Source: Candidatus Bathyarchaeota archaeon (GTDB taxonomy: Archaea; Thermoproteota; Bathyarchaeia; 40CM-2-53-6; FEN-987). Taken from it: DNA of 8,746 nucleotides. The notes beneath the pieces were generated by a model, which was not told the DNA's origin, made no database searches, and saw only the letters and a list, made by a program, of their open reading frames with translations. Below are positions 1-6,432 of this stretch, piece by piece (position 1 is the first letter of the stretch; each line of letters opens with the position of its first letter). The DNA lies in assembly GCA_003152955.1 (NCBI GenBank), contig PMBQ01000249.1, positions 1 to 8,746 of the forward strand, given 5' to 3'. Both the position numbers and the translations under genes were made by a program.

Positions 1-140
1 AAGAGAAGAAATCCGTATTCTCGTTCCGTCATAGCAGGCGGGGGATTGATGGAATCGAGGTTGTTCTTGTAATAGTCTAGGAATCTGCCTTGCAGGAAAT
101 CGAGACGCTTGACCGAATCAGTTTTCGACAGCGGATTCAC
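1..140 (-). CDS. priS: DNA primase small (catalytic) subunit PriS, N-terminal fragment
   Basis: Only the first 46 codons lie in the window; the gene runs off the left edge. The GTG at 140..138 is the only plausible start, because an in-frame TAG lies four codons upstream and no other start codon precedes the conserved part. The peptide has an FLQGRFLDYYKNN stretch followed by TEREYGFLL. This matches the N-terminus of archaeal PriS, where an aromatic-rich RF-x-x-YY helix precedes an 'E/L-REF/Y-GF' strand. PriS is the catalytic subunit that pairs with PriL to make primers at replication forks. The metal-binding aspartates lie beyond the edge. The divergent Rieske remnant starts 96 nt away, and priL is about 2.7 kb upstream on the same strand. 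Recognition rests on a short but characteristic segment. Confidence 0.8.
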   Translation of the reverse strand, partial: MNPLSKTDSVKRLDFLQGRFLDYYKNNLDSINPPPAMTEREYGFLL

Positions 141-199
141 TTTCCATTCCTAGGTTGGAAACTATTGCATCTCAAGTGCGTGTTCGAATACCCAGCCGC

Positions 200-207
200 A
201 AATATAT
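200..207. promoter_or_regulatory. Nearly symmetrical TATA box between divergent priS and Rieske remnant
   Basis: The sequence aaatatat lies in the 96-nt gap between two divergent starts and reads as atatattt on the minus strand. On the plus strand it is about 30 nt before the ATG at 237, which fits a short leader. On the minus strand it would put a start site near 178, giving a leader of about 38 nt before the priS GTG at 140. The A-rich bases just upstream on the minus side (caaac) look more like a BRE than those on the plus side, so priS is the likelier surviving user. This is inference from spacing and composition. Confidence 0.4.
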
Positions 208-236
208 GTTTGAATAGAGGTGCGGAATTTCTGACC

Positions 237-579
237 ATGTCCGCCGCAGAGGATTTTGACTGGGTTAAAGATGTGACGAGTTTATCGCCGTCGGCAGGAG
301 AGATGACTTCCCTGAGTGGAAGCTCAGAAAAGTCAAGGTTGCTGGAGAAGACGGTGTGGCTAACGTTGGAGTGAAAATATACGCAATCTCAGACTGCTGC
401 ACTCATAGGGGGCGCTCCGCTTGCGGAGGCGGAACTCGAAGGGACCGTGGTTAACTATCCTTTGCATGGAGACAGTTTGACATCACTATGGGAAGGGTCG
501 TAAGCTCTCCCCAATAGAAGACGAGGATGCGTTCGAGGTGCAAGTTCGAGAGTCGAATGTTCTGCTTAGAAGGAAATAG
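237..579 (+). pseudogene. Degraded Rieske [2Fe-2S] ferredoxin gene
   Basis: The pieces of a small Rieske ferredoxin of about 113 residues are spread over shifting frames. From ATG 237 the first frame reads MSAAEDFDWVKDVTSLSP. The frame changes near 328-331 (an A run) and gives KIYAISDCCTHR, containing the first cluster pair Cys-x-His (codons 398-400 and 404-406). A five-G run at 408-412 carries one extra base, after which the frame reads GAPLAEAELEGTVVNYPLHG. Another shift at about 477-478 gives DITMGRVVSSP, and one at the C run 509-512 gives the C-terminal strand ending at TAG 577-579. The spacing from the first His to the second ligand pair is 16 residues, as expected of the family. The second Cys is Tyr (TAT 456-458), although His 465-467 remains. 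Four frameshifts plus a lost ligand mean no functional protein. Such proteins normally pass electrons to oxygenases or reductases; no partner is nearby. Its 3' end converges on the subtilase stop at 592. Confidence 0.82.
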
Positions 580-591
580 GAGCACAAACTG

Positions 592-2844
592 CTAATTTAG
601 AGCCCGAGTCGAATAATCCCGTCTTCCCCTACGGACAAGATAAAGGCCAATCGCAAGTGAAAAAAACGCAATCGCGAGAGCCAAAATTACAATCGAACGT
701 AAGACAAGAATGAGGGGATTCGGGGCTGAAGCAGGCTCGTAGTTCAGAATGAGAAACGAGGTCTCGTTGAGGTTCCCATACTCCATTGCTCTCTCCCTAC
801 CGTAATTCGGCATTTCAACCGTTCTCATTCCCACTATGAGTTCCGCATTTGCCAGCTCATATTGTGTTCTTTCATTTATCGTGACGGATCCTGCTGTGGC
901 CATGGTGTGAGTTGTCCATGGAGGAAAGTACAGGTAGAGCCAAGAATCGCTTGCAGCCTCCAATTCCTTGCCATCAACATGAACGGGTAGTTCGACGCCA
1001 CGTGGCAGGCCGTTGACAATCAAGGTCACTCGGGTGAGGCCAGTGGCCGACCGAGCATCTACTTTTCCGAATCCCCAGGATGGCGATCCGCTTACCAGAA
1101 GACCTGTTTCAGGATCCTGACGAGCTGTATCTCTGAGAATCTGAGGGATCCTAACTGTTTGAAGGTTTGGTGCATGTTGGAGCATTAATGCGATTACCCC
1201 CGAGACGTGTGGAGCGGCCATACTTGTGCCTGCTAGCATTCTGTGGAACCGATCGGGGTCGCTCGGTCTTTCTGCAATAGCCTTTGACCTCGCTGACGCA
1301 ATCAGCGCTCCGGGAGCGGTCAGGTCAGGTTTTATGCGCCCATCTCGTGTCGGACCCCAAGAGCTGTAGGATGCGATTTCGCCAACGCTCGTGGAGTTGG
1401 ACCCGAAGACTTGGCCGTTCAATCCTTTCCAAGATGTCTTGGTCACGTATGCGCCTACAGTTACAACGAAGTGCGCCGTACCTGGTATTCCTATTGTATC
1501 GTTTCGATCGATACTGTAACCATTTCCTGGCAGGAAAGAGGCTCCTGGCGAAGCGCATGAAGCAGTATCCACCCACGCGTCCCAGATTCCCTCTGATTCT
1601 GAATGTCGGGCTCTCAGAGTTATGCTCCAACCACGCGTTGGCAGTGAATTATTCGAGTTCACTTCGAAGTATAACTCCTTCCCAAGGTCAGATGATCTAC
1701 TTAGCGTTGTGACATTGCCGGAGCGAGCAGACGTGTCCGTTGTTGATGCTCGCACAGTGGTGGTGCTTCCGTTTGGAGCTGTTAATGTAGCGTCAATGTC
1801 ACCTTGAGGAGCGTACCAAACGTCAATCGCCAGGTCGGTCGTAGTGTCCCTTACCTCAACATCGACCGTAACATTCCCTCCTGTTGCAAGGCGTCCTTGA
1901 ATGTGGGCGTTGTCTTGTTCTTGGTTGCCAGCGGCTACCACAATTGGGGTGCCTGCTTCAACGAATTGATCGAGGGCTAGTTCTAAAGGGTCGGAACCAT
2001 CGTGTCCCCCGATGTTTCCACCTAGGCTCAGGTTGATTACGGCCAGCTTTCCGAGCTGTTTGGCTTTTGAAGTTATGTAATTGATACCATCAAGAATCTC
2101 AGCCGAGTCAAATGTCCAACCAGTTCCTGAGCAAACTCCATGACCGCTTTTGACGAAGATTATGCTAGCGCCCGGAGCAATTCCAGTATAGTTCCCAGTT
2201 GCCCGACCCGAACTAGCAGCAATTCCTGCAACATGTGTTCCATGGCCGAAGGTATCATTCTCGGGGCAACCTCCATTTTGGATGTCACGGGAGTTGCATT
2301 CATACCCATACCCGAATGCGGGAGGAGATCGGCCCGCGGTTGTTTGATCCCACAAATAGAGAATCTTCGTGGTTCCATTAGGAAAACTAAAGTCAGGATG
2401 AGAAACGTCGATTCCAGTGTCGACAAAACCAATGATCACTCCACTGCCCGTGACATTTCTGCCAAAAGAATCGAGAACCTGATTCCACACTGTATTTGCA
2501 CCTGTGTCTGGCACACTCTTGTCTAGATAAACATGCAGTGGCCATGACCGTTCAATTCTTGAAACGAACGGCAGGCGCGCAACGCTTGGCAACTCTCTCA
2601 TTTGGGTATGCAAGACAGCTACTTGCCCTGCGACTGTTGTTACTGTTCCAAGATAGCCGAGAGATCTCGCGTCTGCCAAACCAATGTCACCAAATCCCTC
2701 AACCAGTACTGCGGCAGTCCCCAGATCGGGATCGTGGTAAACGAGAGTGGTAGCGATTACGCGCCCCGAATTAGCTTCCACAGGATTCACTAAGGAAAGA
2801 ATGATCAAAACCAGAAATATCGAAATAACGAGCGGATATTTCAC
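592..2844 (-). CDS. Secreted, C-terminally anchored subtilisin-like (S8) serine protease
   Basis: This 750-residue protein begins with a signal peptide (residues 1 to about 24: Lys, then a long Leu/Ile/Val core, then a VEA-like cleavage region). The S8 catalytic set is complete: Asp142 in VDTG, His201 in FGHGTHVAG, oxyanion Asn307 in AAGN and Ser541 in GTSMAAPH. Residues 25-110 look like a propeptide-type domain. An insert of about 140 residues (roughly 322-465) between the Asn and Ser motifs is beta-rich and resembles the jelly-roll insert of CspB-like subtilases (inference). A C-terminal beta domain leads to a membrane segment (about 711-735) and a basic tail, so the protease should sit outside the cell, anchored in the membrane. 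About a dozen N-x-S/T sequons suggest glycosylation. The start is GTG at 2844, overlapping the priL stop by 4 nt. The substrate is unknown, and its place beside replication genes is unusual. Confidence 0.93.
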   Translation of the reverse strand: MKYPLVISIFLVLIILSLVNPVEANSGRVIATTLVYHDPDLGTAAVLVEGFGDIGLADARSLGYLGTVTTVAGQVAVLHTQMRELPSVARLPFVSRIERSWPLHVYLDKSVPDTGANTVWNQVLDSFGRNVTGSGVIIGFVDTGIDVSHPDFSFPNGTTKILYLWDQTTAGRSPPAFGYGYECNSRDIQNGGCPENDTFGHGTHVAGIAASSGRATGNYTGIAPGASIIFVKSGHGVCSGTGWTFDSAEILDGINYITSKAKQLGKLAVINLSLGGNIGGHDGSDPLELALDQFVEAGTPIVVAAGNQEQDNAHIQGRLATGGNVTVDVEVRDTTTDLAIDVWYAPQGDIDATLTAPNGSTTTVRASTTDTSARSGNVTTLSRSSDLGKELYFEVNSNNSLPTRGWSITLRARHSESEGIWDAWVDTASCASPGASFLPGNGYSIDRNDTIGIPGTAHFVVTVGAYVTKTSWKGLNGQVFGSNSTSVGEIASYSSWGPTRDGRIKPDLTAPGALIASARSKAIAERPSDPDRFHRMLAGTSMAAPHVSGVIALMLQHAPNLQTVRIPQILRDTARQDPETGLLVSGSPSWGFGKVDARSATGLTRVTLIVNGLPRGVELPVHVDGKELEAASDSWLYLYFPPWTTHTMATAGSVTINERTQYELANAELIVGMRTVEMPNYGRERAMEYGNLNETSFLILNYEPASAPNPLILVLRSIVILALAIAFFSLAIGLYLVRRGRRDYSTRALN

Positions 2845-3932
2845 TGGTCAACCCGATTTTCTCTTAGCGGGAGTGGGCGTGTGCTTTGTCTTCGCCTCTG
2901 GAAGAGAATTCTCGCTTTCCTCCGATAGTAGGATAGAGGATGGATGATTGTCGCACAGAGTTCATTCGGGTTGACACATAATCCATGGGTCCTCATTGTG
3001 CTGCAGTTCGGAGCTGTATATTTCCTTCTTGATCCACGATTTCCAGCTATATGTTCCACTTGATATCGCGCGATTCGGTCATCGAAGTCTGTAAATGACT
3101 TAAACATTTTCAGCAACTCTTCTTCATTAGTTCCTATGTTAAGGAGAAATGCGGCCATGGCGAATCTCCCCATATGTGAAATGTGTTTGCTGGATTGAAG
3201 AAGGCTCAGCAAATTAGTCATACAGGGCGGCATTGCTGCGGCCATCGCGGCTCTGGGAATTTCATCTTCGGCCAGTTTACGAGAACGCGCTTCAACCAAG
3301 GATCGTAACGGTTGGACTTGGTGTTCGAGTTCTGCGGGTAGAGTTAGATGCGAAACAGAAGTTTTCTCCAGAACCCTCGCCTGGACTTCTTCCTCCAGCA
3401 ATCTAGCGAAGTCCTCGCGTGGAAGCAATACGTAACCTTCGGAGAGGACTCTGTTAACCAGTTTCCACTTCAGATCTCGTATTCTCGCCGAATTGTGCAC
3501 ATAGTCTTCAAACCGAACTGCAAATTCGAAATGGCTACTCCCCACATCTCGATCAACTAGCTTCGCGTCCCATGCGAATGATCTCATGGCAATCTGAAGG
3601 AGTTTCTCTGGGAGTTCATCCCTCAACAATTGATATGCCCTCTTCGCCTCAGCGAGAGCATATCTCCTCCGCGTTCTATCGTCTTCAAAAGCGCTGATCA
3701 ACATGAGAGCAGTCGGATAGGCTAGAATGTCAACGTCCTCCTGCGTCAGTTCAGCAGTGATCTTCCCGGTGAAGACTCCTTCCTTAATACGTTCCAAAGC
3801 GCGTTCGAGAATTTGACTAAGCTCTGGTCTCGCTAACTCGATCGGTTCAATATTGAATGACTTTATGTAATCTGAGGCTTCGCTCGTGAAGGGAAACTTG
3901 GCAAGGTCAAGTTTTGTTAGAAGCGTTTGCAT
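2841..3932 (-). CDS. priL: DNA primase large subunit PriL (Fe-S protein)
   Basis: PriL is the regulatory subunit of the archaeal/eukaryotic-type primase; it binds PriS and helps initiate and limit primer synthesis. The 363-residue length suits the family. The N-terminal 200 residues are helical and include the YPTALMLIS stretch. The C-terminal Fe-S domain holds four cysteines in the family arrangement: Cys237 (MPPCM), Cys310 (APNCSTMR), Cys319 (HGLC) and Cys326 (ELC), followed by HPLSYYRR. The signature RYQVEHIAG (about 289-297) precedes the second Cys. The start is ATG at 3932, 61 nt after the PCNA stop; its stop overlaps the subtilase start as GTGA. Unlike many archaea, where priS lies next to priL, here priS is about 2.7 kb downstream beyond the subtilase and the Rieske remnant. 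Confidence 0.96.
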   Translation of the reverse strand: MQTLLTKLDLAKFPFTSEASDYIKSFNIEPIELARPELSQILERALERIKEGVFTGKITAELTQEDVDILAYPTALMLISAFEDDRTRRRYALAEAKRAYQLLRDELPEKLLQIAMRSFAWDAKLVDRDVGSSHFEFAVRFEDYVHNSARIRDLKWKLVNRVLSEGYVLLPREDFARLLEEEVQARVLEKTSVSHLTLPAELEHQVQPLRSLVEARSRKLAEDEIPRAAMAAAMPPCMTNLLSLLQSSKHISHMGRFAMAAFLLNIGTNEEELLKMFKSFTDFDDRIARYQVEHIAGNRGSRRKYTAPNCSTMRTHGLCVNPNELCATIIHPLSYYRRKARILFQRRRQSTRPLPLRENRVDQ

Positions 3933-3993
3933 ACTTCTTAGCCTTTCGACCTACAGATGGAAGCGACGATGTCGCCTGCCAATGATAGCGCTT

Positions 3994-4746
3994 CTATTCT
4001 GCCTCTATCCTCGGCGCTAAGTAATAGAGCAATTTTCCTTGTTGTGGCATTTCGTATTCTAACTTGACCGGCATGTTCGTTGAAAACTCAAGGGTTACGA
4101 GTTCCGCAGCCGTGGCTCCAGCTTTTGATATTTCCGAGAGATAATTCAAGTTGAAGGTAGCCTTACAGGGTTCCTTCACGTCCATTTCCAAGAGCACATC
4201 GCTCCCTTTTTCAAGTTCTATCTTCGCGCCACTTAGCTCCGTGACGGCTTCCGCGGTGAACTTCTCTGGTGTAGTTTCAAACCGCACGTTATCGCTCACG
4301 GTTTGTATTTGGTCAATTATATCCTTGAAGCTTGAACTTATCATCTTGATCTTTGTGTTGAAGGCTATTTTGGGGGTCGGAACTTCTTCATCGCCCGGGT
4401 CGAGCGTGGGCAATGTGAAAGTGGTTTTCCATCGTCCATTGATAACCATGTTTAGCTTGCGAGTGGTCTCGTCATAAGTCATCTCCAATGGCTCTTGGCC
4501 AGCACCGCGCAGTTTCTTCACTATGTCAGAAACATTCAGGCGAATCTTGGTGGGTTGAAGACAAGTGTATTCTTCGAAAGCGGACTTATCCCATTCAAAA
4601 TCAACCATAGCTACGTGGGATGGATCCATAGATCTGAGCTTAATGCCCTCAGGTGCAGCGTTGAAGTCCGCTTCTTCGATGAGTGTGGACACTGCCGCAA
4701 GGAGATTCTTCCACAACCTGGCGTCACTGATCTTTGCCTTGAACAA
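3994..4746 (-). CDS. pcn: DNA polymerase sliding clamp PCNA
   Basis: This is the ring-shaped clamp that tethers DNA polymerase and other PIP-box proteins to DNA. At 250 residues it is full length. It has the usual N-terminus MFKAKISDARLWKN, the conserved LRSMDPSHVAMVDFEW block (about 37-52), an interdomain connector around 115-130 with acidic residues (LDPGDEEVP), and the C-terminal LAPRIE next to the partner-binding pocket. Only one PCNA is visible, so whether the ring is a homotrimer cannot be decided from this window. The start is TTG at 4746. The frame is open a little further upstream but holds no other start, and a GGTGGT ribosome-binding site lies 6 nt before it. It sits between TFS (87 nt upstream) and priL (61 nt downstream) on the same strand. 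Confidence 0.97.
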   Translation of the reverse strand: MFKAKISDARLWKNLLAAVSTLIEEADFNAAPEGIKLRSMDPSHVAMVDFEWDKSAFEEYTCLQPTKIRLNVSDIVKKLRGAGQEPLEMTYDETTRKLNMVINGRWKTTFTLPTLDPGDEEVPTPKIAFNTKIKMISSSFKDIIDQIQTVSDNVRFETTPEKFTAEAVTELSGAKIELEKGSDVLLEMDVKEPCKATFNLNYLSEISKAGATAAELVTLEFSTNMPVKLEYEMPQQGKLLYYLAPRIEAE

Positions 4747-4752
4747 TTTTCG

Positions 4753-4758
4753 ACCACC
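4753..4758 (-). promoter_or_regulatory. Ribosome-binding site fixing the TTG start of PCNA
   Basis: GGTGGT on the minus strand lies 6 nt before the TTG at 4746. It complements the pyrimidine-rich 3' end of archaeal 16S rRNA well enough to support this non-ATG start, which also matches the family N-terminus. Confidence 0.5.
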
Positions 4759-4795
4759 AATTACATGGCGATGTTTTAGAGAGAGTTGCTTACGT

Positions 4796-4804
4796 ACTTT
4801 AAGT
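4796..4804 (-). promoter_or_regulatory. Weak TATA-like box before PCNA
   Basis: On the minus strand the sequence acttaaagt lies in the 87-nt gap between TFS and PCNA, about 50 nt before the PCNA start. It would allow a start site near 4774 and a leader of roughly 28 nt that includes the GGTGGT site. The match to an archaeal TATA box is poor; PCNA may simply be read through from TFS. Confidence 0.25.
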
Positions 4805-4833
4805 GAACGGTGCAGATCGCGCTGTCCTCTAGT

Positions 4834-5157
4834 CTAGGACTGCTCTCGCCAAGTTGTCCCGCAGCTCGCGCATCGGAAAAACTGCGTAGACGATTCATCT
4901 GCCCCGCGAGTTTGAACCAACCAATAGAAAGCTTCCTTATGTCCACATTTGGGGCAGTCTATTTTCGTCTTTGGCAGTGTGCGGATCTTCTGCTCTTCCT
5001 TGCCGATGACCACAACGTTCTCTTTGTGCTGCTCAAGCATCTGAACTGCACGATCTGACCGTTTAGTTTCGTAGCCACATTTCGGGCAGCTTAGCACCAC
5101 CGATTTCTGTTTCTTTGTGGGCAGAAGCGCCAAGCCGCATTTTGGGCAAAACTGCAC
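4834..5157 (-). CDS. tfs: Transcription factor S (TFIIS/RPA12-like transcript cleavage factor)
   Basis: TFS helps stalled RNA polymerase cleave the backtracked transcript. At 107 residues it has normal length, with two zinc ribbons. The N-terminal one uses Cys4, Cys7, Cys24 and Cys27; the C-terminal one uses Cys68, Cys71, Cys96 and Cys99 (DCPKCGHKEAFYW ... FRCASCGTTWR). The acidic hairpin Asp87-Glu88 within QTRGADESS is intact, which is the feature needed for cleavage stimulation, so this should be an active cleavage factor rather than an inhibitory paralogue (inference). The start is GTG at 5157, since the protein then begins directly with MQFCPKCG as in the family. It follows the DUF99 gene by 41 nt and precedes PCNA by 87 nt on the same strand. 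Confidence 0.96.
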   Translation of the reverse strand: MQFCPKCGLALLPTKKQKSVVLSCPKCGYETKRSDRAVQMLEQHKENVVVIGKEEQKIRTLPKTKIDCPKCGHKEAFYWLVQTRGADESSTQFFRCASCGTTWREQS

Positions 5158-5198
5158 TTTCTATAGCGACCGACTAGCCAAATTTCAGAGAGTGCCAT

Positions 5199-5750
5199 TT
5201 AAGCGTTGCTTGCGATGTGAGATAGGGGCCGCCCCGCAACATGCGTTGCGACCATTTTCGCGACTCTCACTGCTTCAGGAATCTGTTGGCCATCCACACA
5301 AGCGACGGCAAAGATCTCACGGGTTTCTTCGCGGCTTATTCCAGAAACCTTGACAGGTACCCATCTCCCAGCTATTTTGAACCCAAAGTAATCGGTTATC
5401 GATTTGAGGATCGGCTTTCGATGAGTAGGCTCCTTTCGATAGAGAGCCATTCTAGTGATGGAGATCACAGGCAAATTGATTTTGTGTGAAAAGTCAGAAA
5501 TATCAAATCGAACCCCAGGCACGAGAACTTCTCTCGGAAGAATGACTGCATGAATCTGCGAATACTGCCTTGATTGAACTATTGCACTTACCACCCCTAA
5601 CACGCAATCAGGTTCCTTTGGCCGTATCTGGCATGTGAAAATGCCGTCGAGCCATAGGTTTCCTCTGAAAACGATTCCTATGACTGGAATCTGCTGCTGT
5701 CTCCCGGAGGCAGCGGCTAATCCTAGAATTCTTGCCTCTTTCTTAATCAA
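5199..5750 (-). CDS. DUF99 (UPF0215) family protein, endonuclease V-like fold, apparently missing acidic pair
   Basis: This 183-residue protein matches the archaeal DUF99 family by layout: RILG near the N-terminus, then IGIVFRGNLWLDGIF (about 24-38), a central strand ending in ISDF, PVISITR (94-100) and a C-terminal PEAVRVAKMVA block. DUF99 is distantly related to endonuclease V; its biological role is not established. Family members, as I recall them, carry a G-[IV]-D-D pair at the end of the first strand. Here that position is Ala12-Ala13-Ala14, and the later 'LDG' region reads LPR, so nuclease activity is doubtful (inference). The start is TTG at 5750, which overlaps the upstream RNase III-like stop by 4 nt (TTGA) and gives the expected M-I-K-K-E-A-R-I N-terminus. 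Translational coupling to the upstream gene is likely. Confidence 0.82.
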   Translation of the reverse strand: MIKKEARILGLAAASGRQQQIPVIGIVFRGNLWLDGIFTCQIRPKEPDCVLGVVSAIVQSRQYSQIHAVILPREVLVPGVRFDISDFSHKINLPVISITRMALYRKEPTHRKPILKSITDYFGFKIAGRWVPVKVSGISREETREIFAVACVDGQQIPEAVRVAKMVATHVAGRPLSHIASNA

Positions 5751-6133
5751 TGGAGGTTCGCCAGCTCGGCACCTCGCAATTTCTCTACCGCCAACTTGAG
5801 CAGATCAGAGAGGCCAGTGGCTGGATTCTCGGAGTATTGGCAAATCAATCGTACACTCTCCTCGATTGTGAGAAGATCTTTGAGGTAAGCTTCAGCAAGA
5901 ACCGATTCGGAGGCGTTTGCCAGATCCTTCTTTGTCACCCTTGTTCCGAGACGATCGCGCAAACCTGATTGTCTCAGAGCTTGGGCAAGAATTCGGTCAC
6001 TCACCTTCGTACCTTGAGGATAGCCTTTCAATCGGGTGAGGGCCAGAGAATAGACTAAATTTACGTATGCGTCTCCCAGACTCGCTAGTTGTTTATCACG
6101 CATGATTTGACGCATTGGATCGGGTTGGCTCAT
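5747..6133 (-). CDS. Archaeal RNase III-like domain protein, probably without full catalytic site
   Basis: This 128-residue protein carries a single RNase III-type helical domain with no double-stranded RNA-binding domain. The recognisable parts are LASLGDAYVNLVYSLAL (about 16-32), a VSDRILAQALRQSGLR segment (44-59) and DLANASESVLAEAYLKD (70-86), equivalent to the second catalytic motif. Compared with E. coli RNase III, Asp45 (here Asp21) and Glu117 (here Glu76) appear kept, but Glu38 and Glu41 align with Lys14 and Ala17, and Asp114 with Asn73. It is therefore probably not a classical dsRNA-cleaving enzyme. The stop of rpoL and the ATG at 6133 share one base (TAATG), and its own stop overlaps the DUF99 start. 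Genes of this kind are found in many archaea as uncharacterised 'ribonuclease III family protein'; their substrate is unknown to me. Confidence 0.75.
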   Translation of the reverse strand: MSQPDPMRQIMRDKQLASLGDAYVNLVYSLALTRLKGYPQGTKVSDRILAQALRQSGLRDRLGTRVTKKDLANASESVLAEAYLKDLLTIEESVRLICQYSENPATGLSDLLKLAVEKLRGAELANLH

Positions 6134-6432
6134 TAGGCCGGCCCGATGGCCTTACCGAATTTCTCGTTAAACTCCTTATTGAGTTCCTGGATGTTTGCCA
6201 ATGCGTTCAGCAACACTTTCTCTGGCGAAACTTCTCGTTTGGTTCTCAGATAAACGACACTTGACCTTATGAGTGGATGGGGTTGGTCATATCCTGCAAT
6301 CTCGACGTTCTTGTCTTCTAGAAGAGTGTGCTGCAAGAGGTTGCAGAAAGTGTGGTCTTCACCAACTATTTCGATCTTAAGCTCATTCTTGCTCTTGGAA
6401 AGAACTTTAACTTCCATATTCTGAACCTTCAA
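6133..6432 (-). CDS. rpoL: DNA-directed RNA polymerase subunit L (Rpo11)
   Basis: RpoL pairs with RpoD (Rpo3) to form the assembly platform of archaeal RNA polymerase, like eukaryotic RPB11 or bacterial alpha. The 99-residue protein has the family block NELKIEIVGEDHTFCNLLQHTLL (about 16-38), then AGYDQPHPL (47-55) and a C-terminal amphipathic helix. The start is uncertain. TTG at 6432 overlaps the csl4 stop as TTGA, a junction type seen elsewhere in this operon. ATG at 6417 gives the more usual M-E-V-K-V-L N-terminus and has a GAAGGT site 7 nt upstream. The protein is functional either way. Co-transcription with csl4 links RNA synthesis with RNA decay. Confidence 0.95.
   Translation of the reverse strand: MKVQNMEVKVLSKSKNELKIEIVGEDHTFCNLLQHTLLEDKNVEIAGYDQPHPLIRSSVVYLRTKREVSPEKVLLNALANIQELNKEFNEKFGKAIGPA
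6425..6430 (-). promoter_or_regulatory. Possible ribosome-binding site for an internal ATG start of rpoL
   Basis: GAAGGT on the minus strand lies 7 nt before the ATG at 6417. It supports that ATG as an alternative to the TTG at 6432 and yields a protein five residues shorter that fits the common family N-terminus. Confidence 0.35.

Noticed and set aside
90..374. A 94-residue open frame on the plus strand
   Set aside because: Its first 49 codons overlap the priS start on the other strand and resemble nothing; only the part from the ATG at 237 matches a Rieske N-terminus, before the first frameshift. It is a fragment of the pseudogene, not a gene.
237..579. Programmed frameshifting that would rescue the Rieske protein
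   Set aside because: Four shifts would be needed in about 340 bases, and the cluster cysteine is lost as well; no known mechanism makes that likely.
1284..1712. A 142-residue open frame on the plus strand inside the subtilase
   Set aside because: It lies wholly antisense to a well-supported S8 protease, shows no recognisable domain and is a shadow of the coding strand.
3963..3975. A 5-bp perfect hairpin (gcgac, loop gat, gtcgc) between PCNA and priL
   Set aside because: The stem is short and not followed by a T-run on the minus strand; 5-bp stems are common by chance. It is not supported as a terminator.
4824..4840. Inverted repeat GTCCT/AGGAC at the TFS stop codon
   Set aside because: Only 5 bp with a 7-nt loop and no T-rich tail; not enough for a terminator or a binding site.
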